From Streptomyces sp. NBC_01497 (lineage in GTDB: Bacteria; Actinomycetota; Actinomycetes; Streptomycetales; Streptomycetaceae): a stretch of DNA of 64,000 bases. Location: the NCBI RefSeq assembly GCF_036250695.1, contig NZ_CP109427.1:6510001-6574000 (forward strand), given 5' to 3'. Made by a program: the position numbers and the translations under genes. Positions within the stretch are counted from its first letter, which is position 1. Every line of letters starts with the position of its first letter. The notes beneath the pieces were generated by a model. The model was not told the origin of the DNA. It made no database searches and saw only the letters and a list, made by a program, of their open reading frames with translations. Below, one piece after another: positions 8,053-17,160 of this stretch.

Positions 8053-8720
8053 TGAGTACGTCCGTCACCTCGCGGCAGCGCCGCAACGTCGCCTCCGAGC
8101 GGGGAGCCGCCTTCGGCAGGGGCCTCGGCATCGGTCTCGTCAACGGCCTGTGGAGGCCCCGCGTCCTCGGCTCCTGGCGCGTTCCCGCTCAGGGGCCTGT
8201 GATACTGGCCGTCAACCACTCGCACAATGTCGACGGCCCCCTGGTGATGGGGCTCGCACCCCGGCCCGTGCACTTCCTGATCAAGAAGGAGGCGTTCGCC
8301 GGGCCGCTCGGCAGCTTTCTGCGTTCGATAGGCCAGCTGAGCGTGGACCGCGACGCGGTCGACCGTACGGCCATAATGGACGCGCTGGACGTCCTCGCGG
8401 ACGGCAAGGTGCTCGGGATATTTCCTGAGGGCACGCGGGCGGGCGGCGACTTCGGGGCGCTGCGCGCCGGACTCACGTACTTCGCGGTCCGCTCCGGTGC
8501 GCCGGTGGTGCCCGTGGCGGTGCTGGGAAGCTCGGATCGGCCCGGACGGTTGATACGGGCGCTGCCCCCGATACGCGGCCGGGTCGACATCGTCTTCGGC
8601 GACCCGTTCCAGGTCCCGTCCGGCAGGCGCACCCGCGCCGCCCTGGACGACGCGACCGTGCAAGTCCAGCAGCAGCTGACCGGCCACCTGAAGGCCGCGC
8701 GGCAGCTCACCGGCCGTTAG
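8052..8720 (+). CDS. plsC: 1-acyl-sn-glycerol-3-phosphate acyltransferase (PlsC family)
   Basis: 222 aa; transfers an acyl chain to lysophosphatidic acid in phospholipid synthesis at the inner membrane face. The catalytic NHX4D motif is seen as NHSHNVDGPLVMG and the phosphate-binding block as GIFPEGTRAGGDFGALRAG, with GAPVVPVAVLG as block IV. The ATG overlaps the cmk stop (TGATG), so cmk-plsC are coupled, followed by der; this cmk-plsC-der order is common in actinobacteria. No strong N-terminal membrane helix is visible, so it is probably a peripheral protein. Confidence 0.88.
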   Translation: MSTSVTSRQRRNVASERGAAFGRGLGIGLVNGLWRPRVLGSWRVPAQGPVILAVNHSHNVDGPLVMGLAPRPVHFLIKKEAFAGPLGSFLRSIGQLSVDRDAVDRTAIMDALDVLADGKVLGIFPEGTRAGGDFGALRAGLTYFAVRSGAPVVPVAVLGSSDRPGRLIRALPPIRGRVDIVFGDPFQVPSGRRTRAALDDATVQVQQQLTGHLKAARQLTGR

Positions 8721-8745
8721 ACGGCGGCCGGCGGGCGGGCCGCGA

Positions 8746-8767
8746 GGCCGCACACCTGTGTGCGGCC
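8746..8767. terminator. Short GC hairpin between plsC and der
   Basis: GGCCGCACAC (8746-8755) and GTGTGCGGCC (8758-8767) form a perfect 10-bp stem with a 2-base loop, 25 bases after plsC. It may be a weak terminator or a processing site in the cmk-plsC-der transcript. Confidence 0.4.
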
Positions 8768-8836
8768 CGCACTCAAGTAGTGGACCGCTCCCGCGCGGCC
8801 ACCGATCACGACGGATGAACGAGGTACGCACTTCTC

Positions 8837-10303
8837 ATGGACGACCAGATCGAAACCGGCTCGGGGGACGAGCACGGTGAGCTCGGTGACGCCGAGTACG
8901 CGGAGTTCATGGAGATCGCCGCGCTAGAGGGCTTCGACCCCGAGGACGTCGAGGGCGCCATCGACGAGGCGGGCCACGGCCCGCTGCCCGTCGTCGCCAT
9001 CGTGGGCCGCCCCAACGTCGGCAAGTCGACCCTCGTGAACCGCATCATCGGCCGCCGTGAGGCGGTCGTGGAGGACCGGCCCGGGGTCACCCGGGACCGC
9101 GTCACGTACGAGGCCGAGTGGGCGGGCCGCCGCTTCAAGGTCGTCGACACCGGCGGCTGGGAGCAGGACGTTCTGGGCATCGACGCCTCCGTCGCGGCCC
9201 AGGCCGAGTTCGCGATGGACGCGGCCGACGCGGCGATCTTCGTCGTGGACGCCACGGTCGGCGCGACCGACACCGACAGCGCCGTCGTCCGGCTGCTGCG
9301 CAAGGCCGGCAAGCCGGTCGTGCTCTGCGCCAACAAGGTCGACGGGCAGAGCGGCGAGGCCGACGCGACCGCACTCTGGTCGCTGGGTCTCGGCGAGCCG
9401 CACCCCGTCTCCTCGCTGCACGGACGCGGTACGGGCGACATGCTCGACGCCGTCCTGGAGGTGCTGCCCGACGCGCCCCGGCAGACCTTCGGCGAGGCCG
9501 TCGGCGGCCCGCGCCGCATCGCCCTCGTCGGCAGGCCGAATGTCGGCAAGTCGTCCCTGCTCAACCAGCTCGCGGGGCAGGAGCGCGTGGTCGTCAGCGA
9601 GATCGCCGGCACCACCCGCGACCCGGTGGACGAGCTGATCGAACTCGGCGGGACGACATGGAAGTTCATCGACACCGCGGGCATCCGCCGCCGCGTCCAC
9701 ATGCAGGAGGGCGCCGACTACTACGCGTCCCTGCGCACGGCCGCCGCCGTGGAGAAGGCCGAGGTGGCGATCATCCTGATCGACACCAGTGAGTCCATCA
9801 GCGTCCAGGACCAGCGGATCATCACGATGGCCGTGGACGCGGGCCGCGCGCTCGTCATCGCCTACAACAAGTGGGACACGCTGGACGAGGAGCGCCGGTA
9901 CTACCTGGAGCGCGAGATCGACTCGGAGCTCGCGCAGGTCGCGTGGGCGCCCCGGGTGAACGTGTCGGCGCGCACCGGCCGCCACATGGAGAAGCTGGTC
10001 CCGGCGATCGAGACGGCCCTGGCCGGCTGGGAGACCCGGGTCTCGACCGGCAGGCTCAACGCCTTCCTCGGCGAGCTCGTCGCCGGCCACCCCCACCCCA
10101 TCAGGGGCGGCAAGCAGCCCCGCATCCTGTTCGGTACGCAGGCGGGCACACGGCCGCCCCGGTTCGTGCTGTTCGCGTCCGGGTTCATCGAAGCCGGCTA
10201 CCGCAGGTTCATCGAGCGCAGGCTCCGTGAGGAGTTCGGCTTCGAGGGCACCCCGATCCACATCTCCGTGCGGGTGCGGGAGAAGCGCGGGCGCAAGAAG
10301 TGA
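8837..10303 (+). CDS. der: Ribosome assembly GTPase Der (EngA)
   Basis: 488 aa with two tandem GTPase domains and a C-terminal KH-like domain, needed for 50S subunit maturation. The first P-loop ([16 protein letters not shown]) lies near residue 57 and the second ([16 protein letters not shown]) near 232. Each is followed by its DTGG or DTAG G3 motif and a G4 motif (NKVD, NKWD). The last 80 residues ([20 protein letters not shown], then KRGRKK) match the KH-like end. The first 50 residues are an acidic extension rich in Asp and Glu, as in other actinobacterial Der proteins. A 20-bp perfect hairpin follows the stop. Confidence 0.95.
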   Translation: MDDQIETGSGDEHGELGDAEYAEFMEIAALEGFDPEDVEGAIDEAGHGPLPVVAIVGRPNVGKSTLVNRIIGRREAVVEDRPGVTRDRVTYEAEWAGRRFKVVDTGGWEQDVLGIDASVAAQAEFAMDAADAAIFVVDATVGATDTDSAVVRLLRKAGKPVVLCANKVDGQSGEADATALWSLGLGEPHPVSSLHGRGTGDMLDAVLEVLPDAPRQTFGEAVGGPRRIALVGRPNVGKSSLLNQLAGQERVVVSEIAGTTRDPVDELIELGGTTWKFIDTAGIRRRVHMQEGADYYASLRTAAAVEKAEVAIILIDTSESISVQDQRIITMAVDAGRALVIAYNKWDTLDEERRYYLEREIDSELAQVAWAPRVNVSARTGRHMEKLVPAIETALAGWETRVSTGRLNAFLGELVAGHPHPIRGGKQPRILFGTQAGTRPPRFVLFASGFIEAGYRRFIERRLREEFGFEGTPIHISVRVREKRGRKK

Positions 10304-10342
10304 CGTCGCCGCCGCGGCGCTGTTGACGCGGCGGACACGCAC

Positions 10343-10385
10343 GAGGAGGGAGGGGCGGTGGCCGGGCCACCGCCCCTCCCTCCTC
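10343..10385. terminator. Strong bidirectional terminator between der and the convergent small gene
   Basis: A perfect 20-bp stem (10343-10362 with 10366-10385) with a CGG loop lies 39 bases after der and 40 bases after the end of the convergent gene at 10426-10701. A symmetric hairpin between converging genes fits a shared terminator. Confidence 0.8.
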
Positions 10386-10425
10386 GCTGTCGGCCGACGG
10401 CCGGTCCCGGGGCCGCCGGCGGCCC

Positions 10426-10701
10426 TCAGACCGAGCGGCGCGGCGCCGGCGGCAGGGCTGCCGCCGCGTGGCGCGGGGTCCCGCGCGTGTCGCGCTGCCA
10501 GGACCCCGGGTGGACGGTCCGCTCCCCGTACCGGCCGCCGTAGCCGCCCCGGGCGCCGATGCCGAACGCCGTGAAGCCGAGGTTCTCCTCGCCGCTCCGG
10601 TCGCCCGGCAGGGCTCTGAACGACCTCAGGTACTCCGAGTACAGCGCGTCGTAGATCGGCGTGGTGCTGTATCCGTCCACCAGGTCCTGCGCGGGGCGCA
10701 T
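10426..10701 (-). CDS. Conserved small hypothetical protein
   Basis: 91 aa if the ATG at 10701 is used. The core TPIYDALYSEYLRSFRALPG followed by DRSGEENLGFTAFG is well ordered and looks like a conserved Streptomyces protein; the tail is Gly/Arg/Pro-rich (GARGGYGGRYGERTVHPGSW). No known domain, signal peptide or membrane segment is visible. No clear ribosome binding site precedes 10701, and the frame stays open to 10908, so the start is uncertain; a GTG near 10740 is also possible. It converges on der, with a shared terminator between. Confidence 0.6.
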   Translation of the reverse strand: MRPAQDLVDGYSTTPIYDALYSEYLRSFRALPGDRSGEENLGFTAFGIGARGGYGGRYGERTVHPGSWQRDTRGTPRHAAAALPPAPRRSV

Positions 10702-10864
10702 CGAGGGAAGATGGGCGCGGGTCGGTTCGTATGCGTGCACATACCGCCCAACGACCCCGCGCGCTGTGGGATGCGGGCTGTCGTCCGTTATTGCCCCGGT
10801 TTTCGCCGAGTGTCCGTCAGCGGGACGGCGGCCGGAACGACCGGGATCGACCGGTATGTGCCCC

Positions 10865-11641
10865 TCACGTGCCCGCCAGCGGCATCGCGGCCGCGACCAG
10901 GCGGCCACCGGCCGCCGCCCTGTCCAGCGCGTCGCGCAGCAAATCCTCCCGGGGCTGCTGGCCGATGGTACGGACGGGCGCGGCGAACACCAGGACCATG
11001 TTCGACTTGTTGGCCTCGGCCCGCCAGCCCTCCGTGACCTGCAGCGGCTGGTGCGCCTGCCACCAGGCCACCTGGCCGCCGCTGTGCGCGCCGGGCTGCA
11101 GCACCGCGTGCAGCTGGCCCATGGCGAGCAGCACCGACCAGCCGGGCAGCACCGCGGGCACCCTGGACAAGTCCCGTACGGCGCCGAAACCCTGCTCCAC
11201 GAGGAGCTGGAGGAACTGGTCGGGGCCGGTCGTACCGGGCCGTGCGATGGGTGCCGTCGGCTCCACCACGAGGGCGGGGTGCAGGTTACCCTCGATCAGG
11301 ACGAGCCCGCTGGTGACGCCGAGCACCGCCTGCTCGCCGCCGGCCGGAGCCTGGACGCCGGCCTCGGAGCCCGTGATGGACCTGACCGCCCCCTGCAGCT
11401 GGTCCTCGGCCACCTGCACCACCTGCGAGGGGATGCAGGAGGCGTGGGCGAAGGCGAGCACGGCGGTCTCCTCGCCGACGAACAGCACCGTGCTCGTCCG
11501 CTCCTGCTCCGAGTCGCCGGGGGTGCGGCAGGAGGTGCAGTCGTAGCTTCCCGGCGAGTTCTCACCGGCGAGCAGCCGGTCGGCTTCTTCGTCGCCGATC
11601 TCGGCGCGTACGTCTTCGCTGACGTCGAGCATGCGCGGCAC
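10865..11641 (-). CDS. Conserved hypothetical protein (258 aa) with one CxxC
   Basis: 258 aa from a GTG at 11641 with GAGGAG 6 bases upstream; an ATG 9 bases further in is the alternative. The protein reads as a soluble mixed alpha/beta fold. An N-terminal EDVRAEIGDEEADRLLAGE helix is followed by YDCTSCRTPGD, with a CxxC that could bind metal or be redox-active. Then come hydrophobic strands such as TSTVLFVGEETAVLAFAHAS and SGLVLIEGNLHPALVVEP. I do not recognise a named family. It has no signal peptide. It stands alone on the minus strand with a 290-bp intergenic region before the next divergent gene. Confidence 0.7.
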   Translation of the reverse strand: MPRMLDVSEDVRAEIGDEEADRLLAGENSPGSYDCTSCRTPGDSEQERTSTVLFVGEETAVLAFAHASCIPSQVVQVAEDQLQGAVRSITGSEAGVQAPAGGEQAVLGVTSGLVLIEGNLHPALVVEPTAPIARPGTTGPDQFLQLLVEQGFGAVRDLSRVPAVLPGWSVLLAMGQLHAVLQPGAHSGGQVAWWQAHQPLQVTEGWRAEANKSNMVLVFAAPVRTIGQQPREDLLRDALDRAAAGGRLVAAAMPLAGT

Positions 11642-11931
11642 GGGTGGCTCCTCGAACTGGGTACGTGCGGCCGGGCTGTTCCCGGCTCATACGAAGACAA
11701 CGGGTGACCCGTGGCCGGGGTCACGCACGTGGCTCGTACGAAATCGAATCTCCCGGCGAGCGGCACCGAAAGCGTTTGTTCCGCGTCTCACCGGGCGACG
11801 CGGCCGCGTCACGTCCGCCGGTGAACAGCGGCGTGTTCCCGTCCGTACCGGATCAGGGACCCACCGTGTCCGGCCGTGGGGCAGCCGTGAACATCCGTGA
11901 GCAGCGCAAGAGCCGAAGGACGCCTGACCGC

Positions 11932-12813
11932 ATGAACAGTTCCACCGAGCACCTCGCCCCGGCGAACGGGTGCGCCGTCGACTGCACAGCGGACTCGGCG
12001 GGCGGTCTCACGTTCGACGTGCCGGCCGCGGAACTGCCGCACGACGCGGCCCTGGTGCTGCGCAGGCGCGGTCCCTGCGCCGGGCAGAGCGCCGAGGAGG
12101 TCCTGCTGCCGCTCACGGACGTGGACGGCGGCCGGTGGCGCGCGGTCCTCCCGTCCACGGTGGCGCTCGCGGAGGGGCACTGGGACGTGCGCCACGGGGC
12201 CGTGGACGGCGGCGGACGCCTGCGCACCGGAGCGCGGGACGTGGCGGCGCTGAACGGCCGGGTGCCCGAGGCGGGCCTGGTCACGGCCCGGGTCCCGTAC
12301 CCGACGGCGGACGGCGGCCTCGCGCTGCGCAGCTGGGTCAGGGCGCCGCACGCCGAGGCGGGTGAGGTGCACTGCCTGCCGGGAGCGGTGACCGTCGAGG
12401 GCGTCCTGTACGGGAGCGGCACCGGGGGCGGAGCAGGTGGGCCCGCGGTCGTGGAGGCCCGGCCACGGGGCGGCGGAGCCGCGCACCGGGTGCCCGCGAC
12501 CGGCCGCGGGGGCGTCTTCGCCTTCACCCTGCCGTACGGACCGCTCGCCGCCGCGTCCGCGGGACGGCGGCAGTGGTGGGATCTGTGGCTGGTGCCCGAG
12601 GCGGGCTCGGCCGCGGCGCGGATCGCGCGGATCCTCGACGACGCCTGGGACAAGCGGCGCTGGGCGCTGGGGCCGGCGCAGGAGTCCGGTGGCGCCCGGG
12701 CCGTCCCCCGCTACACGCAGGACAACGGGCTGAGCGTACGGCTCGATCCGGCGCGCGTCCCGGCTCCCGCCGTCCGAAGGGGAATTACCGGCGATTTCCT
12801 TGCGGGACGATGA
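11932..12813 (+). CDS. Conserved hypothetical protein (293 aa), actinobacterial
   Basis: 293 aa from an ATG at 11932; GAAGGA lies about 11 bases upstream. The protein is rich in beta-strand-like segments (GGLTFDVPAAELPHDAALVL and REWDVRH-type repeats such as LAEGHWDVRHGAVDGGGRL) with several AEAGEVHCLPGAVTVEGVLY-like stretches. This suggests a two-lobed immunoglobulin-like or galactose-binding-like fold. Similar proteins are often labelled transferase in Streptomyces genomes, but no catalytic motif is visible. There is no signal peptide. Function unknown. Confidence 0.65.
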   Translation: MNSSTEHLAPANGCAVDCTADSAGGLTFDVPAAELPHDAALVLRRRGPCAGQSAEEVLLPLTDVDGGRWRAVLPSTVALAEGHWDVRHGAVDGGGRLRTGARDVAALNGRVPEAGLVTARVPYPTADGGLALRSWVRAPHAEAGEVHCLPGAVTVEGVLYGSGTGGGAGGPAVVEARPRGGGAAHRVPATGRGGVFAFTLPYGPLAAASAGRRQWWDLWLVPEAGSAAARIARILDDAWDKRRWALGPAQESGGARAVPRYTQDNGLSVRLDPARVPAPAVRRGITGDFLAGR

Positions 12814-13039
12814 CCGCGAGAACTCGTCATGCACACGAATATCCCGGCCCGGAATTTATCTGATCTTCGGTCGCGTGAAATTCAGCCGGACAGGATAAAA
12901 CGGTCGAGTGGCGGGTTCGCCATTACGCTCCGCCAGGCGTCGAGATTCTGTGACAGAAGTGTGACTCCTGTGGGCCGAAAGAGGGTGCCCGCCCGGCGGA
13001 CGGCTTCCCCCGGCGGCGCCGGACACCTACGGTGAAGCC

Positions 13040-13255
13040 ATGGCACCGACACCCCGACCGCACCAGGGACCGGACGACGCCACCGACGCGTACGTGGGTC
13101 TCGACGCCGAGAGCGCGGAGCGCAGGGCGCGGGAGCACGGCTGGACGACGGTGAGATCACTGCCCCCCGGCTCGATCGTCACGCTGGAGTTCCGCGAGGG
13201 CCGGCTGAACTTCGAGGTCGACGACGGGTCCGTGACCCGCTGCTGGCGCGGCTGA
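13040..13255 (+). CDS. Small protein resembling inhibitor family I78
   Basis: 71 aa. The last 50 residues (AERRAREHGWTTVRSLPPGS, then IVTLEFREGRLNFEVDDGSV and TRCWRG) match the layout of I78-type peptidase inhibitors: an N-terminal helix, a Pro-Gly binding loop, a strand with EFR-x-GRLN, then a closing D-x-G turn. These inhibitors resemble the potato inhibitor I fold. No signal peptide is seen, so it would act inside the cell or be released otherwise. GGTGAAG lies just before the ATG. Assignment is by pattern only. Confidence 0.65.
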   Translation: MAPTPRPHQGPDDATDAYVGLDAESAERRAREHGWTTVRSLPPGSIVTLEFREGRLNFEVDDGSVTRCWRG

Positions 13256-13730
13256 CGGCGTCCCAGCCCTCCTGCCCCCGTATCCGCGGACTCGTCGGAG
13301 CGGCGCGGCTGGGCCCGGCCGTACCCGGTAGGGCGGGGCGGGCGTGTCCACGGGCTGCCGGCGCGGGCGGCGCCGCCCGACGTGGCGCGCGTCGGCCCTC
13401 CTGACGCCGGCCACGGGCGGCACGCGAAACGGCGCGTGCCGCCTTCCGGGCCTTCTCAGGCCCTTCCCGGCCTCTCACGGGCCCCTGCGGCCTTCCGGGA
13501 CTCCGCCGGGCTCCCGCTGGGTCCCGTGAGCGCCCTCCGGCCCCCACGTGGCCCCGTGCCCGTTGCGGCGGCCACGGGCCGCACGCGAAACGGCGCGTGC
13601 CGCGGATCGCTCCGCGCCACGCGCCGTTCCTGCCTGTGCCGCCGTCCGGTGTCCGCCGTGGGGTGCCCGCCCGGACCGTCGGGGTACCTCTCGCCGGGAC
13701 CGCCGGGCCCCGCTGCCGTCCCCGGACGGA
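13256..13730. other. 475-bp intergenic region with duplicated hairpin element
   Basis: No convincing gene is present. The stretch is extremely GC-rich and carries two copies of a 37-bp element (13406-13442 and 13566-13602). It also has a run of short GGCC- and CGGG-rich words. It separates the I78-like gene from the convergent PAP2 phosphatase, so terminator function is likely for part of it. Confidence 0.5.
13406..13602. repeat. Two copies of a 37-bp hairpin repeat, 160 bp apart
   Basis: Copy 1 (13406-13442) and copy 2 (13566-13602) share GGCCACGGGC at the left and CACGCGAAACGGCGCGTGCC at the right, with few differences. Each copy folds into GCACGCG-loop AAACGG-CGCGTGC, and copy 1 extends the stem to 9 bp. 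The pair lies in the convergent region before the PAP2 gene. Confidence 0.55.
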
Positions 13731-14753
13731 TCAGCCGCCCGTGACCTGCCGGGACTGCGGGGGTCTGCGGCTGCCCGACGGGGTGATCGGCGAATGGTCG
13801 GAGCGGGCCGTCGGGTGGTGCGGCCTGGACTGCGCGAGCGCTCCCGTGCCGGTGGCGCCCGAGGGGCGCGCGGGGGAACCGGAGCCGCCGGCCACCGGCC
13901 CGCGTCCCGCGCGTCCCGCGCCGACCGCCTTGCGAGGCTGCTCCTCCTCGCCGCTCGCGGGCCGCCTGGGCGGTTGCGGGCGGACGTCGCCGGGCGCTCC
14001 CGGCTTGCGCACCGCCGCCCTGCGGTAGGCGCGCAGGCGGTCCCGTACGCCGAAGATGATGAGCTCCGCGCGGCCGATCATCGGCTCGAACCAGGGCATC
14101 GCCAGCAGGATCAGCAGGCCGGCGACCCAGCCGAGCACGACGTCGCTGACCCAGTGCGTACCGAGGTAGACCGTGGTCGCGCCGACGCCGAGCGAGAGGG
14201 CGGACGAGCCCAGGGAGAGGTAGCGGCGGGTGCGCGGGGTGGTGGCGAGGTAGGCGAGGATGCCCCAGGTCACGACCGCGTTGGCGGTGTGACCCGAGGG
14301 GAATATGTCGCCGCCGGAGAAGAGTTCGGGAGACCCGATCTGCGTCGCGTAGTGCGGGCCCTGCCTGCCCAGCCCCAGCTTCACCGCGCCGACGGTGATG
14401 TTCAGGAGCAGCAGCGAGGTGCCGAGGACCAGCAGCGGCCGGAGCGTGTGCTGCCGCCAGGACCGCCAGCCGAGCCAGGCGGCGATCATCACGGCGGTGG
14501 GGCCCCGCTGCCCGAGGACCACGAAGTAGTCCAGGAACGCGTGCAGCCCGGGCCACTGCTGGTAGGGCCGGAAGAGCATCGTCTTCCAGTCCAGAGCCAC
14601 CAGCCAGGAGTTGGTGAGCACGGCCGCGACGATGACGACGTAGATCGCCAACGTCCCGCCGAAGAGGGCCGTGCGGGTGGAGCTCATCCGCGGGGTCTCT
14701 ATCTTCGGTGGCTCCGGCTCCCGGTCGAGGCGGGCAAAGATGTCGGTACGCAC
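13731..14753 (-). CDS. PAP2-family membrane phosphatase
   Basis: 340 aa from a GTG at 14753. Six hydrophobic segments span roughly residues 28-225. The PAP2 phosphatase site is seen as VKLGLGRQGP (degenerate KX6RP), then FPSGHTANAVVTWG and VYLGTHWVSDVVLGW (the His and Asp of the third motif). Such enzymes dephosphorylate undecaprenyl pyrophosphate or phosphatidic acid at the outer membrane leaflet. The final 100 residues are a Pro/Gly/Arg/Ser-rich tail without structure. The first motif has Gly where RP is expected, so the substrate may differ from textbook members. Confidence 0.8.
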   Translation of the reverse strand: MRTDIFARLDREPEPPKIETPRMSSTRTALFGGTLAIYVVIVAAVLTNSWLVALDWKTMLFRPYQQWPGLHAFLDYFVVLGQRGPTAVMIAAWLGWRSWRQHTLRPLLVLGTSLLLLNITVGAVKLGLGRQGPHYATQIGSPELFSGGDIFPSGHTANAVVTWGILAYLATTPRTRRYLSLGSSALSLGVGATTVYLGTHWVSDVVLGWVAGLLILLAMPWFEPMIGRAELIIFGVRDRLRAYRRAAVRKPGAPGDVRPQPPRRPASGEEEQPRKAVGAGRAGRGPVAGGSGSPARPSGATGTGALAQSRPHHPTARSDHSPITPSGSRRPPQSRQVTGG

Positions 14754-15127
14754 CCAATCGACGTTACAGCGAGTGAGTGAGTGGGCAGGTCGTTCCGGTC
14801 TCTTTGTGATGACGATGTGATGTGGAGTATGTCTCAGATCACGGTTTATCCGGAGCGGTTCCCGAAATCCAGGTGATCTTGTTCTTTTTTATTCGACACG
14901 CCGTGCGAAGTCGATTGCGCGCTCCGACGGGAATTCGTTCACCGGGGCGTCGCGCGGAATTTCCCGGCCGCTCGAAGACCGGTGGCCCGTGGTGTGAACG
15001 GGACGGGGCGGACCGCTGAGTCCCCGGTGAACGGGGGTGGATCTGGACGGCCGGACGCCCGGACCCGTAACGTCGGCCCCGCCGTAACTACCACTGCTAG
15101 TTTTCAGGTGCCGTCGGAGGTAATCCC
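14754..15127. other. 374-bp divergent promoter region (PAP2 / acyl-CoA dehydrogenase)
   Basis: No gene is seen. The left half is markedly AT-richer than its surroundings (around 14800-14900, with a TTCTTTTTTATTC run), as expected for promoters. The right end holds the 19-bp inverted repeat at 15085-15103 and a CGGAGG ribosome binding site for the gene at 15128. Confidence 0.5.
15085..15103. promoter_or_regulatory. Candidate TetR operator (copy A) before acyl-CoA dehydrogenase
   Basis: TAACTACC-ACT-GCTAGTTT is an imperfect inverted repeat with a 3-base spacer. It matches in register the sites at 40644-40662 and 44478-44496. The last of these lies between the TetR gene and a second acyl-CoA dehydrogenase. 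It is 25 bases before the ATG of the gene it would control. Confidence 0.6.
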
Positions 15128-16324
15128 ATGTCCAAGCCGTCCGCCGCGAAGCGTCCGCCCTTCGACCCGGGCGATCCCCTCGGCATCGACGACCTGCTCG
15201 GGCCCGAGGACCTGGCGGTCCGCGACACCGTACGGGCCTGGTCGGCCGACCGGATCCTGCCGGAGATCGCCGACTGGTACGAACGCGGCGAACTGCCCGG
15301 CGTGCGGGAGCTGGCCCGCGAGCTCGGCGGGCTCGGCGCCCTCGGCATGCATCTCCAGGGGTACGGCTGCGCCGGCGCCAGCGCGGTGCAGTACGGGCTC
15401 GCCTGCCTGGAGTTCGAGGCGGCCGACTCCGGTATCCGCTCCCTCGTCTCCGTGCAGGGGTCGCTCGCGATGTACGCGATCCACCGCTTCGGATCCGAGG
15501 AGCACAAGCAGCGCTGGCTGCCGTCGATGGCGGCCGGCGAGACGATCGGCTGCTTCGGCCTGACGGAACCCGACCACGGCTCCGACCCGTCCGGGATGCG
15601 CACCAGGGCGCGGCGCGACGGCGGGGACTGGGTGCTCGACGGGCGCAAGATGTGGATCACCAACGGGAGCGTCGCCGGGGTCGCCGTGGTGTGGGCCGGG
15701 ACCGAGGAGGGGGTGCGGGGCTTCGTGGTGCCCACGGACACGCCGGGATTCTCCGCGCCGGAGATCAAGCACAAGTGGTCGCTGCGCGCCTCGGTCACCA
15801 GCGAGCTGGTCCTCGACGGCGTACGGCTGCCCGCGGACGCGGTGCTGCCCGAGGCGCGGGGCCTTGGCGGACCGCTGAGCTGCCTGAACCAGGCGCGTTA
15901 CGGGATCGTGTGGGGCGCGATGGGCGCGGCGCGCGCCTGCTTCGAGAGTGCGCTCGGCTACTCCCGCGAGCGCGAGCAGTTCGGCAGGCCCATCGGGGGC
16001 TTCCAGCTCACCCAGGCCAAGCTCGCCGACATGGCGCTCGAACTGCACAAGGGCATCCTGCTCGCGCATCACCTGGGGCGGCGGATGGACGCCGGGACGC
16101 TCCGCCCCGAGCAGGTCAGTTTCGGGAAGCTGAACAACGTGCGGGAGGCGATCGAGATCTGCCGCACCGCCAGGACCGTCCTCGGCGCCAACGGGATCTC
16201 GCTGGAGTACCCGGTGATGCGCCACGCCACGAACCTGGAGTCCGTGCTCACGTACGAGGGGACGGTGGAGATGCACCAGTTGGTGCTGGGCAAGGCGCTC
16301 ACCGGTCTCGACGCCTTCCGCTGA
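15128..16324 (+). CDS. Acyl-CoA dehydrogenase, glutaryl-CoA dehydrogenase-like
   Basis: 398 aa with the full three-domain acyl-CoA dehydrogenase layout. FAD-contact motifs are seen as CFGLTEPDHGSDPSGM near residue 141 and WITNGSVAGVAVVWA near 176. The catalytic Glu lies in ESVLTYEGTVEMHQLVLGKA near 380. The TYEGT context and the DPLGIDDLL/GIRSLVSVQGSLAMYAI features resemble glutaryl-CoA dehydrogenases (lysine and tryptophan breakdown), which also decarboxylate the product. The ATG at 15128 has GGAGG 8 bases before it. The gene is monocistronic. A palindrome shared with a TetR-controlled region lies in its leader. Confidence 0.88.
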   Translation: MSKPSAAKRPPFDPGDPLGIDDLLGPEDLAVRDTVRAWSADRILPEIADWYERGELPGVRELARELGGLGALGMHLQGYGCAGASAVQYGLACLEFEAADSGIRSLVSVQGSLAMYAIHRFGSEEHKQRWLPSMAAGETIGCFGLTEPDHGSDPSGMRTRARRDGGDWVLDGRKMWITNGSVAGVAVVWAGTEEGVRGFVVPTDTPGFSAPEIKHKWSLRASVTSELVLDGVRLPADAVLPEARGLGGPLSCLNQARYGIVWGAMGAARACFESALGYSREREQFGRPIGGFQLTQAKLADMALELHKGILLAHHLGRRMDAGTLRPEQVSFGKLNNVREAIEICRTARTVLGANGISLEYPVMRHATNLESVLTYEGTVEMHQLVLGKALTGLDAFR

Positions 16325-16438
16325 CTCGCGCTGGGCCGGGCGGCGGCGGGCTGTCTCGCCCGTGCCCGGTCGAACGGCGGTCCCGACGGCGGGCGCGACA
16401 CTGCTCGCGCCTGCGGCGGCTTCGGTGAGCGGCCCTGC

Positions 16439-16879
16439 TCAGCTCTGGTTGAAGAAACCGTCCTGGCCGCGGCCGTTGCCGTCGCCGGTGACGATCTCGG
16501 TGTGGGCGGGGGTCAGCAGGAAGACGCGGTTGGCGACGCGGTCGATCGAGCCGCGCAGTCCGAAGATCAGTCCCGCCGCGAAGTCCACCACGCGCTTGGC
16601 GTCGGAGGACTCCATCGCCGTGAGGTTCACGATGACCGGGATGCCGTCCCGGAAGAGTTCGCCGATGCCGCGCGCGTCCCGGAAGCTGTCGGGGGACACG
16701 GTGGCGATTCTGCGGTCCTGGCCCTCGGTGGTCTCCGCGGAGCCCTGGAGACGGAGGTCGGTCTTCCAGGCGTCGCCGCTCCCGGTCTCGACACCCTCGG
16801 AGTACTCGTCGTCGTAGTACCGCTCGTCATTGTCCTCGACGAGGCCCAGCCAGGCGCTCGCCTTGCGCACCGATCCCAT
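16439..16879 (-). CDS. sflA: SepF-like protein (SflA type)
   Basis: 146 aa, a SepF-family protein. An N-terminal amphipathic stretch ([20 protein letters not shown]) is followed by an acidic linker. The compact SepF fold starts near residue 57 ([20 protein letters not shown], then [20 protein letters not shown] and [20 protein letters not shown]). SepF binds FtsZ and the membrane. Streptomycetes have SepF in the main division cluster and two paralogues, SflA and SflB, which affect hyphal branching and polar growth. This gene is outside the division cluster, which favours a paralogue. A very strong AAAGGAGG lies before the ATG. The C-terminus ends FFNQS after a Gly-rich stretch. Confidence 0.8.
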   Translation of the reverse strand: MGSVRKASAWLGLVEDNDERYYDDEYSEGVETGSGDAWKTDLRLQGSAETTEGQDRRIATVSPDSFRDARGIGELFRDGIPVIVNLTAMESSDAKRVVDFAAGLIFGLRGSIDRVANRVFLLTPAHTEIVTGDGNGRGQDGFFNQS

Positions 16880-17160
16880 GGACGCCTCCTTTCACCGCGG
16901 TCACTTGTGGTTCCGCATCCCCTCTATGGTCGTCCATCATGCGGATTCCACGCCAAGGGGATAGCCGCCGTGCAGATGATTCGTGACGCTACTGGCACAC
17001 AGGATATGGCGGTTCGTCAGCGTTCTTCCCCGTCGGGATGGATGAATCAGCACGAAATATGAATTTCAGACCAGATGGGTGATCTATCGGGCGTACGGGT
17101 GACCTGGCCGTGGCTACCATGCGGGGCGCACCGCAGGACGTACTCATGGGGGAGACAGCC

